NCBI RefSeq assembly: GCF_002423035.1
Contig: NZ_DIUM01000031.1
Span: 1 to 14,260, forward strand
DNA length: 14,260 bases
Reading direction: 5' to 3'
DNA from: Thiocapsa sp. UBA6158
GTDB taxonomy: Bacteria > Pseudomonadota > Gammaproteobacteria > Chromatiales > Chromatiaceae
A program made the translations under genes and the position numbers. The notes below the pieces were generated by a model, which saw only the letters and a list, made by a program, of their open reading frames with translations, did no database searches and was not told where the DNA came from. Positions 8,354 to 14,220 of this stretch are shown here, in pieces (the stretch's first letter is position 1; every line of letters begins with the position of its first letter).

Positions 8354-8954
8354 AGGGAGCTACTTCGCCGCATCTTTTTGGGATTCGCCGATCTGGCAGA
8401 CGCTGAAGGGATTATCCGGCGATCACCTGCGGGTGTATCTGCACCTGGCACATGGCCCGAATTCCGAGGTTTCCGGGCTGTACCGGATCTCGGTCGGACA
8501 GATCGCCGAAGACACTGATCTCGATCCCGAGCATGTGCGCAGCATCGTCGACGACCTGGTCGACGTCGGCTGGTGCGACTTCGAGCCGCCGATTCTCTGG
8601 ATTCGCGGAGCCGGCAACATCTGCGACCAGCTCGGGACGCGCGACTTCCGACGCAACGCAAGCTGGATCACTGCGACCGAGAAACACGTCGAACGCCTTC
8701 CGCTGAATCGTGTTGTCCGTGCGTTCTGCGAGTTTCACCGGATCTCGACGCCGCCCGAGCCGTCCGGGGTGCCTGAAGGACAGGGACCATCACAGGGAGA
8801 TAAGGAAGGCATCCCGACACCTAGGCGACACCTAGCCGACACCCTCCCGACACCCTCCCCCCAGGGTGCCGACACCCTCCCGACAGGGTGCCGACAGGGT
8901 GCCGACACCCAGGTCGACGGCGTGGAGCGAGTCCGGCTCGGAGGTGTGGCATGA
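8346..8954 (+). CDS. Winged-helix replication-initiator-like protein; gene carries an internal repeat array
   Basis: A 202-residue protein. The N-terminal ~130 residues read as a winged-helix domain of the kind found in phage replication initiators: MRKGSYFAASFWDSPIW, then a predicted helix around LSGDHLRVYLHLAHG. GLYRISVGQIAEDTDLDPEHV then gives a helix-turn-helix, and LVDVGWCDFEPPILWI a strand pair. From residue 157 the protein is a low-complexity linker of three 11-residue repeats (PTPRRHLADTL, PTPSPQGADTL, PTGCRQGADTQ), encoded by nine 11-bp DNA repeats. This layout recalls lambda O, where origin iterons lie inside the initiator gene. It is followed with an ATGA overlap by the primase gene. 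The initiator role is inferred from fold, repeats and neighbours. Confidence 0.75.
   Translation: MRKGSYFAASFWDSPIWQTLKGLSGDHLRVYLHLAHGPNSEVSGLYRISVGQIAEDTDLDPEHVRSIVDDLVDVGWCDFEPPILWIRGAGNICDQLGTRDFRRNASWITATEKHVERLPLNRVVRAFCEFHRISTPPEPSGVPEGQGPSQGDKEGIPTPRRHLADTLPTPSPQGADTLPTGCRQGADTQVDGVERVRLGGVA
8814..8912 (+). repeat. Nine tandem 11-bp repeats (candidate replication-origin iterons)
   Basis: Ninety-nine bases divide exactly into nine 11-bp units: CCGACACCTAG, GCGACACCTAG, CCGACACCCTC twice, CCCCCAGGGTG, CCGACACCCTC, CCGACAGGGTG twice and CCGACACCCAG. Two unit types differ in their inner part (ACCCT against AGGGT), which are reverse complements, so inverted pairs such as CACCCT with AGGGTG also arise. 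Because 11 is not a multiple of 3, three units make one 11-residue protein repeat. The period equals about one helical turn, as in iterons bound by initiators. It is not a CRISPR array: there are no spacers. Confidence 0.88.
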
Positions 8955-9991
8955 CTCCCGCACTGGCAACGACTCGCGATTACTTGGCGTGGGCGATCCG
9001 GGATAACGGCACGGTCGAATTGCGTCATCAACTCGGTGAACGCTGGTCGACCGGATGGTTCGATGATCTGGATCGGCTGGTTCGTCAGGTCGACCGACTC
9101 AGGGATCACGGCAATCTCTACACGTCGCTCAATGCGCCAAAGCCGCGCCAAGTCGGCAACGGCATGACCGGCGATCCGGTGCGCAACGACGACATCGGAT
9201 GGATTACCCGGATTCCCTTTGATTTCGATCCGTGTCGACCGACAGGCGTATCCAGCACGGCAGACGAGCTGCGAGCCGCCGACGAGCGCCGTAACGGCCT
9301 GGTCGCGATGCTCAGGAAACTTGATTGGCCCCTGCCCTTGCACGCCCTAAGCGGCAACGGCTATCACGCCCTGTACCGGTGCCGACTGCCGAACAACGAC
9401 GAGACGACCGGCATGTTCAGGTCGATCTACTCCGGGCTCGCGATCGAGTTCGGCGACGATGTTGTCGGCTTTGACCGATCGGTGAAGAACCCCGGCCGGA
9501 TCTTCAGGTTGTACGGCACGATCAACCGCAAAGGACCGGCTACGCCCGATCGGCCGCATCGAGATTCGGCCTGCTGGATTCCCGCACCGTGGCGTCAGGT
9601 CGAGCGTCGACTGATCGAGGATCTAGCGTCCTACTACGCTCGGCAGTCGGCACCCGCCCAGACGCCCGTAGACGGCTCTCAGGCCGGCCCGCGCATCGAG
9701 GGCAAAGGCGACTACAGCACGCTGGACGTCATCGGCTGGTTCGCCGCACACGGGCTCTATCGGCACGCGATCGACGACACGACCCATTCGGTCTGGTGTC
9801 CGTGGCGAGACGGTCACTCGACGCCGCACGGTCGCACTGGTGCCGTGGTGTTCCTGAATGCCGGACGTTGGCCCGGATTCCATTGCCATCATGGGTCATG
9901 TGCCGGTCGGACGATCGCCGATGTCATCACGCTGTTCGGTGACGCCGACGCCTACTGTCGTCAGGCATTCCAGGGAGGGCGCGCGTCATGA
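8951..9991 (+). CDS. Archaeo-eukaryotic-type primase (primase-polymerase) with C-terminal zinc-binding segment
   Basis: A 346-residue protein. The start at 8951 is chosen because its ATGA overlaps the stop of the preceding gene; an earlier in-frame start would lie inside the repeat array. The catalytic domain shows the three motifs of the archaeo-eukaryotic primase fold: FDFDP (D91, D93), SGNGYH (134-139) and FDRSVKNPGRIFRLYG (D175 and following basic residues). The C-terminal part has C283, H289, C312, H313/H314 and C317 in CPWRDGH and FHCHHGSCAGR, resembling a CHC2-type zinc-binding module. It would synthesise primers for replication of the element. The helicase gene follows with an ATGA overlap, so the two probably work together. 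It lacks its own fused helicase domain, unlike the P4 alpha protein. Confidence 0.87.
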   Translation: MTPALATTRDYLAWAIRDNGTVELRHQLGERWSTGWFDDLDRLVRQVDRLRDHGNLYTSLNAPKPRQVGNGMTGDPVRNDDIGWITRIPFDFDPCRPTGVSSTADELRAADERRNGLVAMLRKLDWPLPLHALSGNGYHALYRCRLPNNDETTGMFRSIYSGLAIEFGDDVVGFDRSVKNPGRIFRLYGTINRKGPATPDRPHRDSACWIPAPWRQVERRLIEDLASYYARQSAPAQTPVDGSQAGPRIEGKGDYSTLDVIGWFAAHGLYRHAIDDTTHSVWCPWRDGHSTPHGRTGAVVFLNAGRWPGFHCHHGSCAGRTIADVITLFGDADAYCRQAFQGGRAS

Positions 9992-11460
9992 TCGAGCTGC
10001 ACCGGTTCCAGCGCGACATCATCAATGAACTGCGTCAGGGATACGTCGACGGACATCGGCGGCAAATGTGCGCACTCGCGACAGGTGGAGGTAAAACCGT
10101 TCTCGCGTCACACCTGGTCCGATCGGCATCGGCGAAGGGCCATAGGTCGATTTTCATCGTCGACCGCATCGAACTGGTGAATCAGGCCGTCGAGACCCTG
10201 CAAGCCGTAGGTCTGCGCGTGGGTCAGATGCAGTCGAGCAACACGTGGGTTCACACCGACGATGAAGTCGTCGTCGGCACTCGCCAAACCTTCGCCGCAC
10301 GTGGGGTTCCGCCCGCTGGATTCGCCATCATCGACGAGGCACATGTTCTGGCGAAGGATCACATCAAGCTGATGACGGCCTGGAATCGCGTTCCCTTCAT
10401 CGGTCTGTCGGCAACGCCCTTACGCCCGGATCTCGGCAAACACTTCACGAACTTGGTTCGAGGTCCTACGGTCGCGTGGCTCACAGAGCAGGGATTCCTG
10501 ACACCCGCCCGCGCGTTCTGCCCTGGCAGTGAGTCGATCGAGCAGGCTATCTCAGGCGTCAAGCTCAAGCGCGGCGACTTCGTTTCGTCGGAGCTGGCGG
10601 ACGCGATGAACACCAAGGCGCTGATCGGCGACATCATCGCAACGTGGCAGGAAAAGGCGAGCGACCGACCGACCTTGGTGTTCGCCGTCGACATCGCGCA
10701 CAGCAAGGCCCTGATCGCCGACTTCATCGACGCCGGTGTTTTTGCGGCCCATATCGACGCCTACACCAAAGCCGACGAGCGCAAGGACATCATCGGCAGG
10801 TTCAAGGCCGGCGAGATTCGCGTCCTGTCCAGCGTCAACGTGCTCGGCATCGGCTTCGACTACCCCGGTGCAAGCTGCGCAATCCTTGCCCGCCCTACCC
10901 TGTCGGAAGCTCTGCACATGCAGCAACTCGGCAGGGTCATACGACGTGCCGAAGCGAAAACCGAAGCCCTGATTCTGGACCATGCCGGAAATACGCTCAG
11001 GTTCGGTCTGCCGATTCACTTCGAGGTTCCTGACCTTGGCAAGGGCGAGCACAAGTCCGCATCGAAGAAGAAGGCAGAAAAAAAGATGGTTGCCTGTCCG
11101 CACTGCGGCGCAGTCATGGAGTCGGCAACGTTCACTTGCCCGAGCTGCGGCCTAGACCGGCCTGGTCGCAAGCCGACAGTCGTCTACCGGGAAGGTCGCT
11201 TGGTCGAGTATGGGTCAGGTGACGACGGCAAAGCGCGCTACAGCGTCGACGATCGCCGATCCTGGTATCAGGCGTTTCGATGGTATGCCGAGCGCCGCGG
11301 CTGGAAGGATGGATGGGCCTATCACGCATTTCTGGCGAAGTTCGGAGGGATGAAGCCGCCCTTCGCCTGGAAGCTTTTTCCAGGGATCGAGCCGAGCGAC
11401 GAGCAAGCCCGATGGATTCGCCACTATCAGATCAAAGCGGCGAAGCGTCGCGCCGCCTGA
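9988..11460 (+). CDS. SF2 DEAH-type helicase with zinc ribbon
   Basis: A 490-residue ATP-dependent DNA helicase of superfamily 2, related to the helicase part of type III restriction enzymes and phage replication helicases. Visible motifs are Walker A ATGGGKT (31-37), DEAH (116-119), SATP (141-144), a motif V-like stretch LSSVNVLGIGFDYPG (280-294) and motif VI QQLGRVIRR (312-320). After the two RecA-like domains comes a four-cysteine zinc ribbon, CPHCG and CPSCG (C370, C373, C384, C387), then a basic C-terminal domain of about 100 residues with many aromatic residues. No nuclease motif is visible. It follows the primase with an ATGA overlap and probably unwinds the origin or replication fork. 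Confidence 0.93.
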   Translation: MIELHRFQRDIINELRQGYVDGHRRQMCALATGGGKTVLASHLVRSASAKGHRSIFIVDRIELVNQAVETLQAVGLRVGQMQSSNTWVHTDDEVVVGTRQTFAARGVPPAGFAIIDEAHVLAKDHIKLMTAWNRVPFIGLSATPLRPDLGKHFTNLVRGPTVAWLTEQGFLTPARAFCPGSESIEQAISGVKLKRGDFVSSELADAMNTKALIGDIIATWQEKASDRPTLVFAVDIAHSKALIADFIDAGVFAAHIDAYTKADERKDIIGRFKAGEIRVLSSVNVLGIGFDYPGASCAILARPTLSEALHMQQLGRVIRRAEAKTEALILDHAGNTLRFGLPIHFEVPDLGKGEHKSASKKKAEKKMVACPHCGAVMESATFTCPSCGLDRPGRKPTVVYREGRLVEYGSGDDGKARYSVDDRRSWYQAFRWYAERRGWKDGWAYHAFLAKFGGMKPPFAWKLFPGIEPSDEQARWIRHYQIKAAKRRAA

Positions 11461-11500
11461 ACGACGATCTGACTTTTTGACGCACATAGAGGTTTAACCC

Positions 11501-12451
11501 ATGATCGACCTATCCGAACACCGTCACCTGTCCGAGACCATCGCCACCTTGACCGCCGAGTTCGACGGCCCCGATCGGGACCGCCTGAAAGCTGCACAAC
11601 ACCGGCAAGCACTCGCCACCGACGCCTTGACCACCGCCCGGCGCATCACCCGCGACAGGCCAGACGACGCCCGCTTGATCGAGGCGCAACAGCACCTCGA
11701 CGACGCCCGGACGGCCGTCGCGCGCGTGCAAGCCGAGATCGCCACCAAGCACGAGAAAATCGGGGAGCTGTCGCGCCGCCGTGCGGAGCTGACCGGGGGC
11801 GCCCGCGGGGACGTTGGGCGCGCCGTGGCCGCTGTCGAGACCGCACGCGCCGCCGTCGCTCGCGTCACTGCTGCCCTGACTGATCTGCCGGACGTGCCCC
11901 AGGATGCCGCGCCGATCGACCACGATAGCCTCGCTGGTGTTGTGTTGGGTGAAGCCGACGCCGCCGCCGTGGCACGCGAATATGCACAGCGGGCCAAAAA
12001 TCAGGCCGCACGCGCCGCCGACGCCGAACGGCTGGCATTGACACGCACGGCACTGGAGGCACGCCTTCAGGCCGCACAGACGGCCCTGAGCGACGCCGAA
12101 CACGACGCCCATGCAACCCTTCATGCTGCCCTGCGTGGCGAGCTGGAAACCCAGGCCCGCGCCTTCGCCGCCGCTGCCGGGGCGCTGTTCACTGAGCACG
12201 GGCGCCTGATCGAGACCGCCGAAGCTGTCCGGGAGCTGGATCGCAGACTCGGGAGCAACTCAGCGGGAGGGCTCGGGCTGGATAGCCTGAAACCGCTGAA
12301 CATCCCGGCCCTGAGCATCCCCGGTCTGGCGAAGCTGCCGAGCGATACGCGCGAGTGGCGAGCCGAACGCGCCGCTGCCGGCCGGGCGCTGGTGCGTGAG
12401 GCCCTGACCCCGGCGCCCACCCTGCCACCGGCGCTGGAGCAGGCCGCATGA
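11501..12451 (+). CDS. Long coiled-coil protein of unknown function
   Basis: A 316-residue, Ala/Arg/Glu-rich protein. Residues about 1-110 and 150-250 are long charged helices with heptad-like spacing (for example RVQAEIATKHEKIGELSRRR, about 73-92), separated by a proline-containing stretch near 128-140. The C-terminal ~70 residues contain GLGLDSLKPLNIPAL and end in a helix. There is no signal peptide, membrane segment or catalytic motif. AGAGG precedes the ATG at 11501. A 40-base gap after the helicase gene and higher GC content suggest the start of a separate module. I do not recognise the family; a structural or partner-binding role is the most that can be said. Confidence 0.85.
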   Translation: MIDLSEHRHLSETIATLTAEFDGPDRDRLKAAQHRQALATDALTTARRITRDRPDDARLIEAQQHLDDARTAVARVQAEIATKHEKIGELSRRRAELTGGARGDVGRAVAAVETARAAVARVTAALTDLPDVPQDAAPIDHDSLAGVVLGEADAAAVAREYAQRAKNQAARAADAERLALTRTALEARLQAAQTALSDAEHDAHATLHAALRGELETQARAFAAAAGALFTEHGRLIETAEAVRELDRRLGSNSAGGLGLDSLKPLNIPALSIPGLAKLPSDTREWRAERAAAGRALVREALTPAPTLPPALEQAA

Positions 12452-12669
12452 GCGAATCCTTTTCCCGCTGGCTGTTGCGCAGTGACTGCGCCGCCCTGGC
12501 ATCCATCGGTCTACCCAGGCCGGCCGCCTGCGCCGCCCTGGACGATGAGGCCCGGATCGAGTTCGCCGCCCGGACCATGGCCGGACTGGAGCCGGCCGGA
12601 CCAGTGGACCCGGACGCGGAAAGGATCGAGGCCGCCGCACGGGCGATGTTGGGCACCAAACGGAGCTGA
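12448..12669 (+). CDS. Small unknown protein
   Basis: A 73-residue, mostly helical protein beginning MSESFSRWLLRSDCAALASI. Its ATG overlaps the stop of the coiled-coil gene (ATGA, 12448-12451), which supports translation. It contains an acidic middle part (AALDDEARIEFAARTMAG) and a related second half (PDAERIEAAARAMLG), possibly an internal duplication of an ARIE-AAR-M pattern. I do not recognise it. Confidence 0.7.
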   Translation: MSESFSRWLLRSDCAALASIGLPRPAACAALDDEARIEFAARTMAGLEPAGPVDPDAERIEAAARAMLGTKRS

Positions 12670-12673
12670 AACG

Positions 12674-12940
12674 ATGCAAAAACGCGCCGAAATTCACGCA
12701 GTACCGTCTGATTCGTCGCCGAAAACGCCGCGCAAGGCCCCGGCACCGCGCCGCTTCCGCCTGACATCGGCCCGCAACGTCCGGCGTGAGCTGTCCGTGC
12801 TTTATGCCGAGCTGCGCAACGGGGAGGTAGACCCCGAGACCTGTCGCACCGGCGCGTTCCTGCTGCGCTGCGTCCTGGAAAGCCTGCGCCTTGACGAGTT
12901 CGAGACCCGCTTAGACGACCTGGAGGAATCCACCCGATGA
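12674..12940 (+). CDS. Small basic protein, phage-type, unknown function
   Basis: An 88-residue protein. The start at 12674 is preferred because GGAG lies 7 bases upstream and the preceding gene ends 4 bases before; an earlier in-frame ATG lies inside that gene. The first 35 residues are basic and proline-rich (PRKAPAPRRFRL), and the rest is helical (SARNVRRELSVLYAELRNGE, then LLRCVLESLRLDEFETRLDDLE). This helical pattern recalls small proteins encoded close to phage terminase genes, but no terminase is present here and the match is from memory. Its stop overlaps the next start (ATGA). Confidence 0.72.
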   Translation: MQKRAEIHAVPSDSSPKTPRKAPAPRRFRLTSARNVRRELSVLYAELRNGEVDPETCRTGAFLLRCVLESLRLDEFETRLDDLEESTR

Positions 12941-13119
12941 CCGCCCGCACCCTAAGCCGGCGCCTGGCACGCCTGACCCAACGCCGCACCAACGCCGCAC
13001 CGGCCGGCATTGTCTTGATTGACCCGAGCCCGGCCGAGCTCGCCGCCGCCATGGCACGCCATAAAGCCGTCGTTATCCTGCCTGACAACGGAAGGGAGCC
13101 TGCCCCATGCGCCAAATGA
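12937..13119 (+). CDS. Small unknown protein
   Basis: A 60-residue protein starting MTARTLSRRLARLTQRR, a basic amphipathic helix, followed by GIVLIDPSPAELAAAMARHK and a strand AVVILPDNG. The start overlaps the previous stop by 4 bases, with GGAGGA about 10 bases upstream (12922-12927). Short proteins with an RRLARLE-like N-terminus occur in phage and plasmid gene clusters. No function can be assigned. Confidence 0.65.
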   Translation: MTARTLSRRLARLTQRRTNAAPAGIVLIDPSPAELAAAMARHKAVVILPDNGREPAPCAK

Positions 13120-13310
13120 AACGCCTTCGCTTGATCGCCGCCCGGCTCGGACGATCCGCGCCCGTGACTGTGAGCAGGCAATGCCCCATCTGCCGGGAGT
13201 ATTGCCTAGGCGATCCGCACGCCACCGCTTGCACCTCGCACACCCTGGCACCGCCACCCGCGAAGGGAGAGCGCGAGATTTTGATTTCACGCTGCTATGG
13301 GCACGCCTAA
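13107..13310 (+). CDS. Small cysteine-containing unknown protein
   Basis: A 67-residue protein, basic at the N-terminus (MRQMKRLRLIAARLGR), then CPICREYC followed by GDPHATACTSH. The Cys/His spacing (C-x2-C-x3-C with a later H and C) could bind zinc. GGGAG about 8 bases upstream of the ATG at 13107 supports this start, which lies 13 bp inside the preceding gene. I do not recognise the family. Confidence 0.6.
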   Translation: MRQMKRLRLIAARLGRSAPVTVSRQCPICREYCLGDPHATACTSHTLAPPPAKGEREILISRCYGHA

Positions 13311-13328
13311 CCCTTGAGGAACGCCGCA

Positions 13329-13667
13329 ATGCCAAGCCTGACCGGGGATTTTCAAGCCGAGTTCGCCGATCTGACCGCCGTCATGATTGATGAGGTCGCC
13401 GCCGATGTCCTGCCACCCGCGGACCGCGTGAACTTGGCGGCACGGATTGTTGAAGGGTTCCACAAAATGTGGGCGGGTTCAAGTCTCTACATTCCGCAAC
13501 AGATGAAGCCGGCCCCGGCGCTGAACATCGAGAACAGTCGCGAGCGCCGAGACGCCGTGATTCGTGCGGAGTATGACGGGACATCGTTAGGCGTGCACCG
13601 CCTAGCCCGGCGCTATGGGCTCTCAGAGATCAGTGTTTGGCGACTGCTCGCCAAGGCGCCCGAGTAA
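13329..13667 (+). CDS. Mor-family transcription activator
   Basis: A 112-residue protein of the Mor/C family, named after the middle-gene activator of phage Mu. The N-terminal dimerisation half is followed by SLYIPQQMKPA, the family's YIP stretch. The C-terminal helix-turn-helix is RRDAVIRAEYDGTSLGVHRL, then ARRYGLSEISVWRLL. Mor proteins bind upstream of a promoter with a poor -35 box and recruit RNA polymerase. I chose the ATG at 13329 because GAGGA (13316-13320) lies 8 bases upstream; a TTG at 13314 is also in frame. It is the last gene of the operon, followed by a terminator. In an element without late genes, its target may be an internal promoter or a helper phage's; this is inference. 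Confidence 0.85.
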   Translation: MPSLTGDFQAEFADLTAVMIDEVAADVLPPADRVNLAARIVEGFHKMWAGSSLYIPQQMKPAPALNIENSRERRDAVIRAEYDGTSLGVHRLARRYGLSEISVWRLLAKAPE

Positions 13668-13677
13668 CACCCCGTCT

Positions 13678-13701
13678 GGTCCTGTCGGGAGTAACGGGAC
13701 C
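13678..13701. other. Weak hairpin after the Mor-like gene
   Basis: GGTCCTGT (13678-13685) can pair with ACGGGACC (13694-13701), eight pairs including one G-T, with an 8-base loop. No T run follows, so it is not a typical terminator. It could stabilise the 3' end of the operon transcript. Confidence 0.35.
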
Positions 13702-13771
13702 GAGCAAGGGTAGTCGCGTGAATCGTCCGGGCACGATCGGTCGCTCCACACGTCAAGACACCCGCGCGCCC

Positions 13772-13795
13772 AAGCCCGCCTAGTGCGGGCTTTTT
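13772..13795 (+). terminator. Rho-independent terminator of the replication operon
   Basis: A perfect 8-bp stem, AAGCCCGC (13772-13779) with GCGGGCTT (13785-13792), has loop CTAGT and ends in five T residues (13791-13795). It is the natural end of the transcript that begins upstream of the AlpA-like gene. Confidence 0.92.
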
Positions 13796-14026
13796 CAGGC
13801 CCGTCTGCTGCCGGCTCATCGGCATGACCTATCGGGCATATTGGATGCATGAATCGCGCAAGACCATGATCGGCAGTAGGCGCAAAATCCGCGCCCGATA
13901 GGTGCAGGCGATCAATCGACCGAGGGACTGCGTGACTGTCACGTCACTGTGACGCGCCCGGCCCCCATCGGGGAGTGAGTCCGCCCGGCGCGATCGGCTC
14001 GCCTGCCCATGGGCGCCTTTCTCTGG
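13796..14026. other. Non-coding right-end region of the element with inverted repeats
   Basis: No supported gene. It holds a perfect 11-bp inverted repeat, ACCTATCGGGC (13827-13837) with GCCCGATAGGT (13893-13903), 55 bases apart. It also holds two adjacent 11-bp palindromes, GTGACTGTCAC (13932-13942) and GTCACTGTGAC (13943-13953), and the palindrome GCCCATGGGC (14005-14014). Such sites beside an attachment region may bind an excisionase or regulator, or the paired arms may fold in an RNA. Nothing identifies the ligand. Confidence 0.65.
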
Positions 14027-14059
14027 TGTATCCCTGGTGTAGCCCAGGTGTAAGGCAAG
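14027..14059 (+). repeat. Three tandem 11-bp sites, putative integrase arm-type sites (right)
   Basis: TGTATCCCTGG (14027-14037), TGTAGCCCAGG (14038-14048) and TGTAAGGCAAG (14049-14059) follow one another directly. The middle unit is identical to the first unit of the left array (4506-4516). They end 38 bases from the right attachment core. In the circular form the core would be flanked by these sites on one side and the left array on the other, as in a typical attP. Confidence 0.68.
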
Positions 14060-14090
14060 AAAAAAGGCTTGCCGATTTTGTCGGTAAGCC
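14060..14090 (-). terminator. Rho-independent terminator for the tRNA-Met transcript
   Basis: Read on the minus strand, GGCTTACCGA pairs with TCGGCAAGCC (14090-14081 with 14075-14066, one mismatched or wobble pair) around a 5-base loop, and six T residues follow (14065-14060). It begins 10 bases beyond the tRNA 3' end. It lies inside the element, left of the 48-bp repeat, so the element supplies it. Confidence 0.85.
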
Positions 14091-14097
14091 CTTGATT

Positions 14098-14145
14098 ATT
14101 TGGTGGCTACGCCCTGACTCGAACAGGGGACCCTCGCATTATGAG
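14098..14145. repeat. Right attachment site (part of the intact tRNA-Met gene)
   Basis: A perfect 48-bp copy of 4325-4372. It covers the 3' 45 bases of the tRNA gene plus three flanking bases and restores the gene after insertion. Strand exchange must occur within this identity, most likely near the anticodon-loop end, as usual for tRNA-targeting integrases. Confidence 0.93.
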
Positions 14146-14177
14146 TGCGATGCTCTAACCAACTGAGCTACGTAGCC
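14101..14177 (-). tRNA. tRNA-Met (anticodon CAT), elongator type
   Basis: A 77-base gene on the minus strand with an encoded CCA end. The acceptor stem GGCTACG pairs with CGTAGCC. The anticodon stem TCGCA/TGCGA encloses loop CTCATAA (anticodon CAT). The T arm is CCCTG TTCGAGT CAGGG. The 5' sequence GGCTACGTAGCTCAGTTGG matches the elongator tRNA-Met of enterobacteria, not the initiator, and no AUA-decoding context can be judged. It serves as the integration site of the element. The tRNA(Ile2) lysidine-modified type also carries CAT, so the Met call rests on the overall resemblance. Confidence 0.93.
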
Positions 14178-14191
14178 AAACAAGACGCGGG

Positions 14192-14220
14192 ATCATACGT
14201 TCCGGGCTCGCTGCAGTCAA
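14192..14220 (-). promoter_or_regulatory. Sigma-70 promoter of the tRNA-Met gene
   Basis: On the minus strand TTGACT (14220-14215) and TATGAT (14197-14192) are 17 bases apart, close to consensus. The -10 box ends 14 bases before the tRNA, and the following bases CCCGCG form a GC-rich discriminator, as in stringently controlled tRNA promoters. Confidence 0.85.

Larger units (their letters stand above)
4325..14145. mobile_element. Integrative element in tRNA-Met, ~9.8 kb, phage-satellite-like gene content
   Basis: The boundaries are two perfect 48-bp direct repeats, the right one forming the 3' part of a complete tRNA-Met gene. The element carries a complete tyrosine integrase next to one end and putative integrase arm sites inside both ends. 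All its genes point rightward. Contents are integrase, unknown gene, AlpA-like regulator, small clamp-motif protein, Spo11/topo VI-A-like protein, initiator-like protein with internal repeats, primase, helicase, coiled-coil protein, four small proteins and a Mor-like activator. No structural, packaging or transfer genes are seen. The circular form would be 9773 bp. The element looks intact: no broken gene, both attachment sites present and integrase catalytic residues conserved. Whether it is a phage satellite or an autonomous replicating island cannot be settled from sequence alone. Confidence 0.9.

Noticed and set aside
8814..8912. CRISPR array
   Set aside because: Units are 11 bp, directly abutting and without spacers, and no cas gene is present.
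10552..11103. 183-codon minus-strand frame opposite the helicase
   Set aside because: Antisense shadow of a gene with complete helicase motifs; no start signal.
11510..12199. 229-codon open frame opposite the coiled-coil gene
   Set aside because: A GC-rich antisense shadow with Gly/Gln/Cys-rich composition and no supporting start signal.
12189..13181. 330-codon open frame on the minus strand across several small plus-strand genes
   Set aside because: The product is an Arg/Gly/Ser/Pro-rich low-complexity sequence with no domain. The plus-strand genes have overlapping starts and stops and ribosome-binding sites, which favours them.
13975..14166. 63-codon frame ending in a stretch with LRPDSNRGPSHYECDAL
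   Set aside because: This is the familiar false protein read from the antisense strand of a tRNA gene plus the terminator region.
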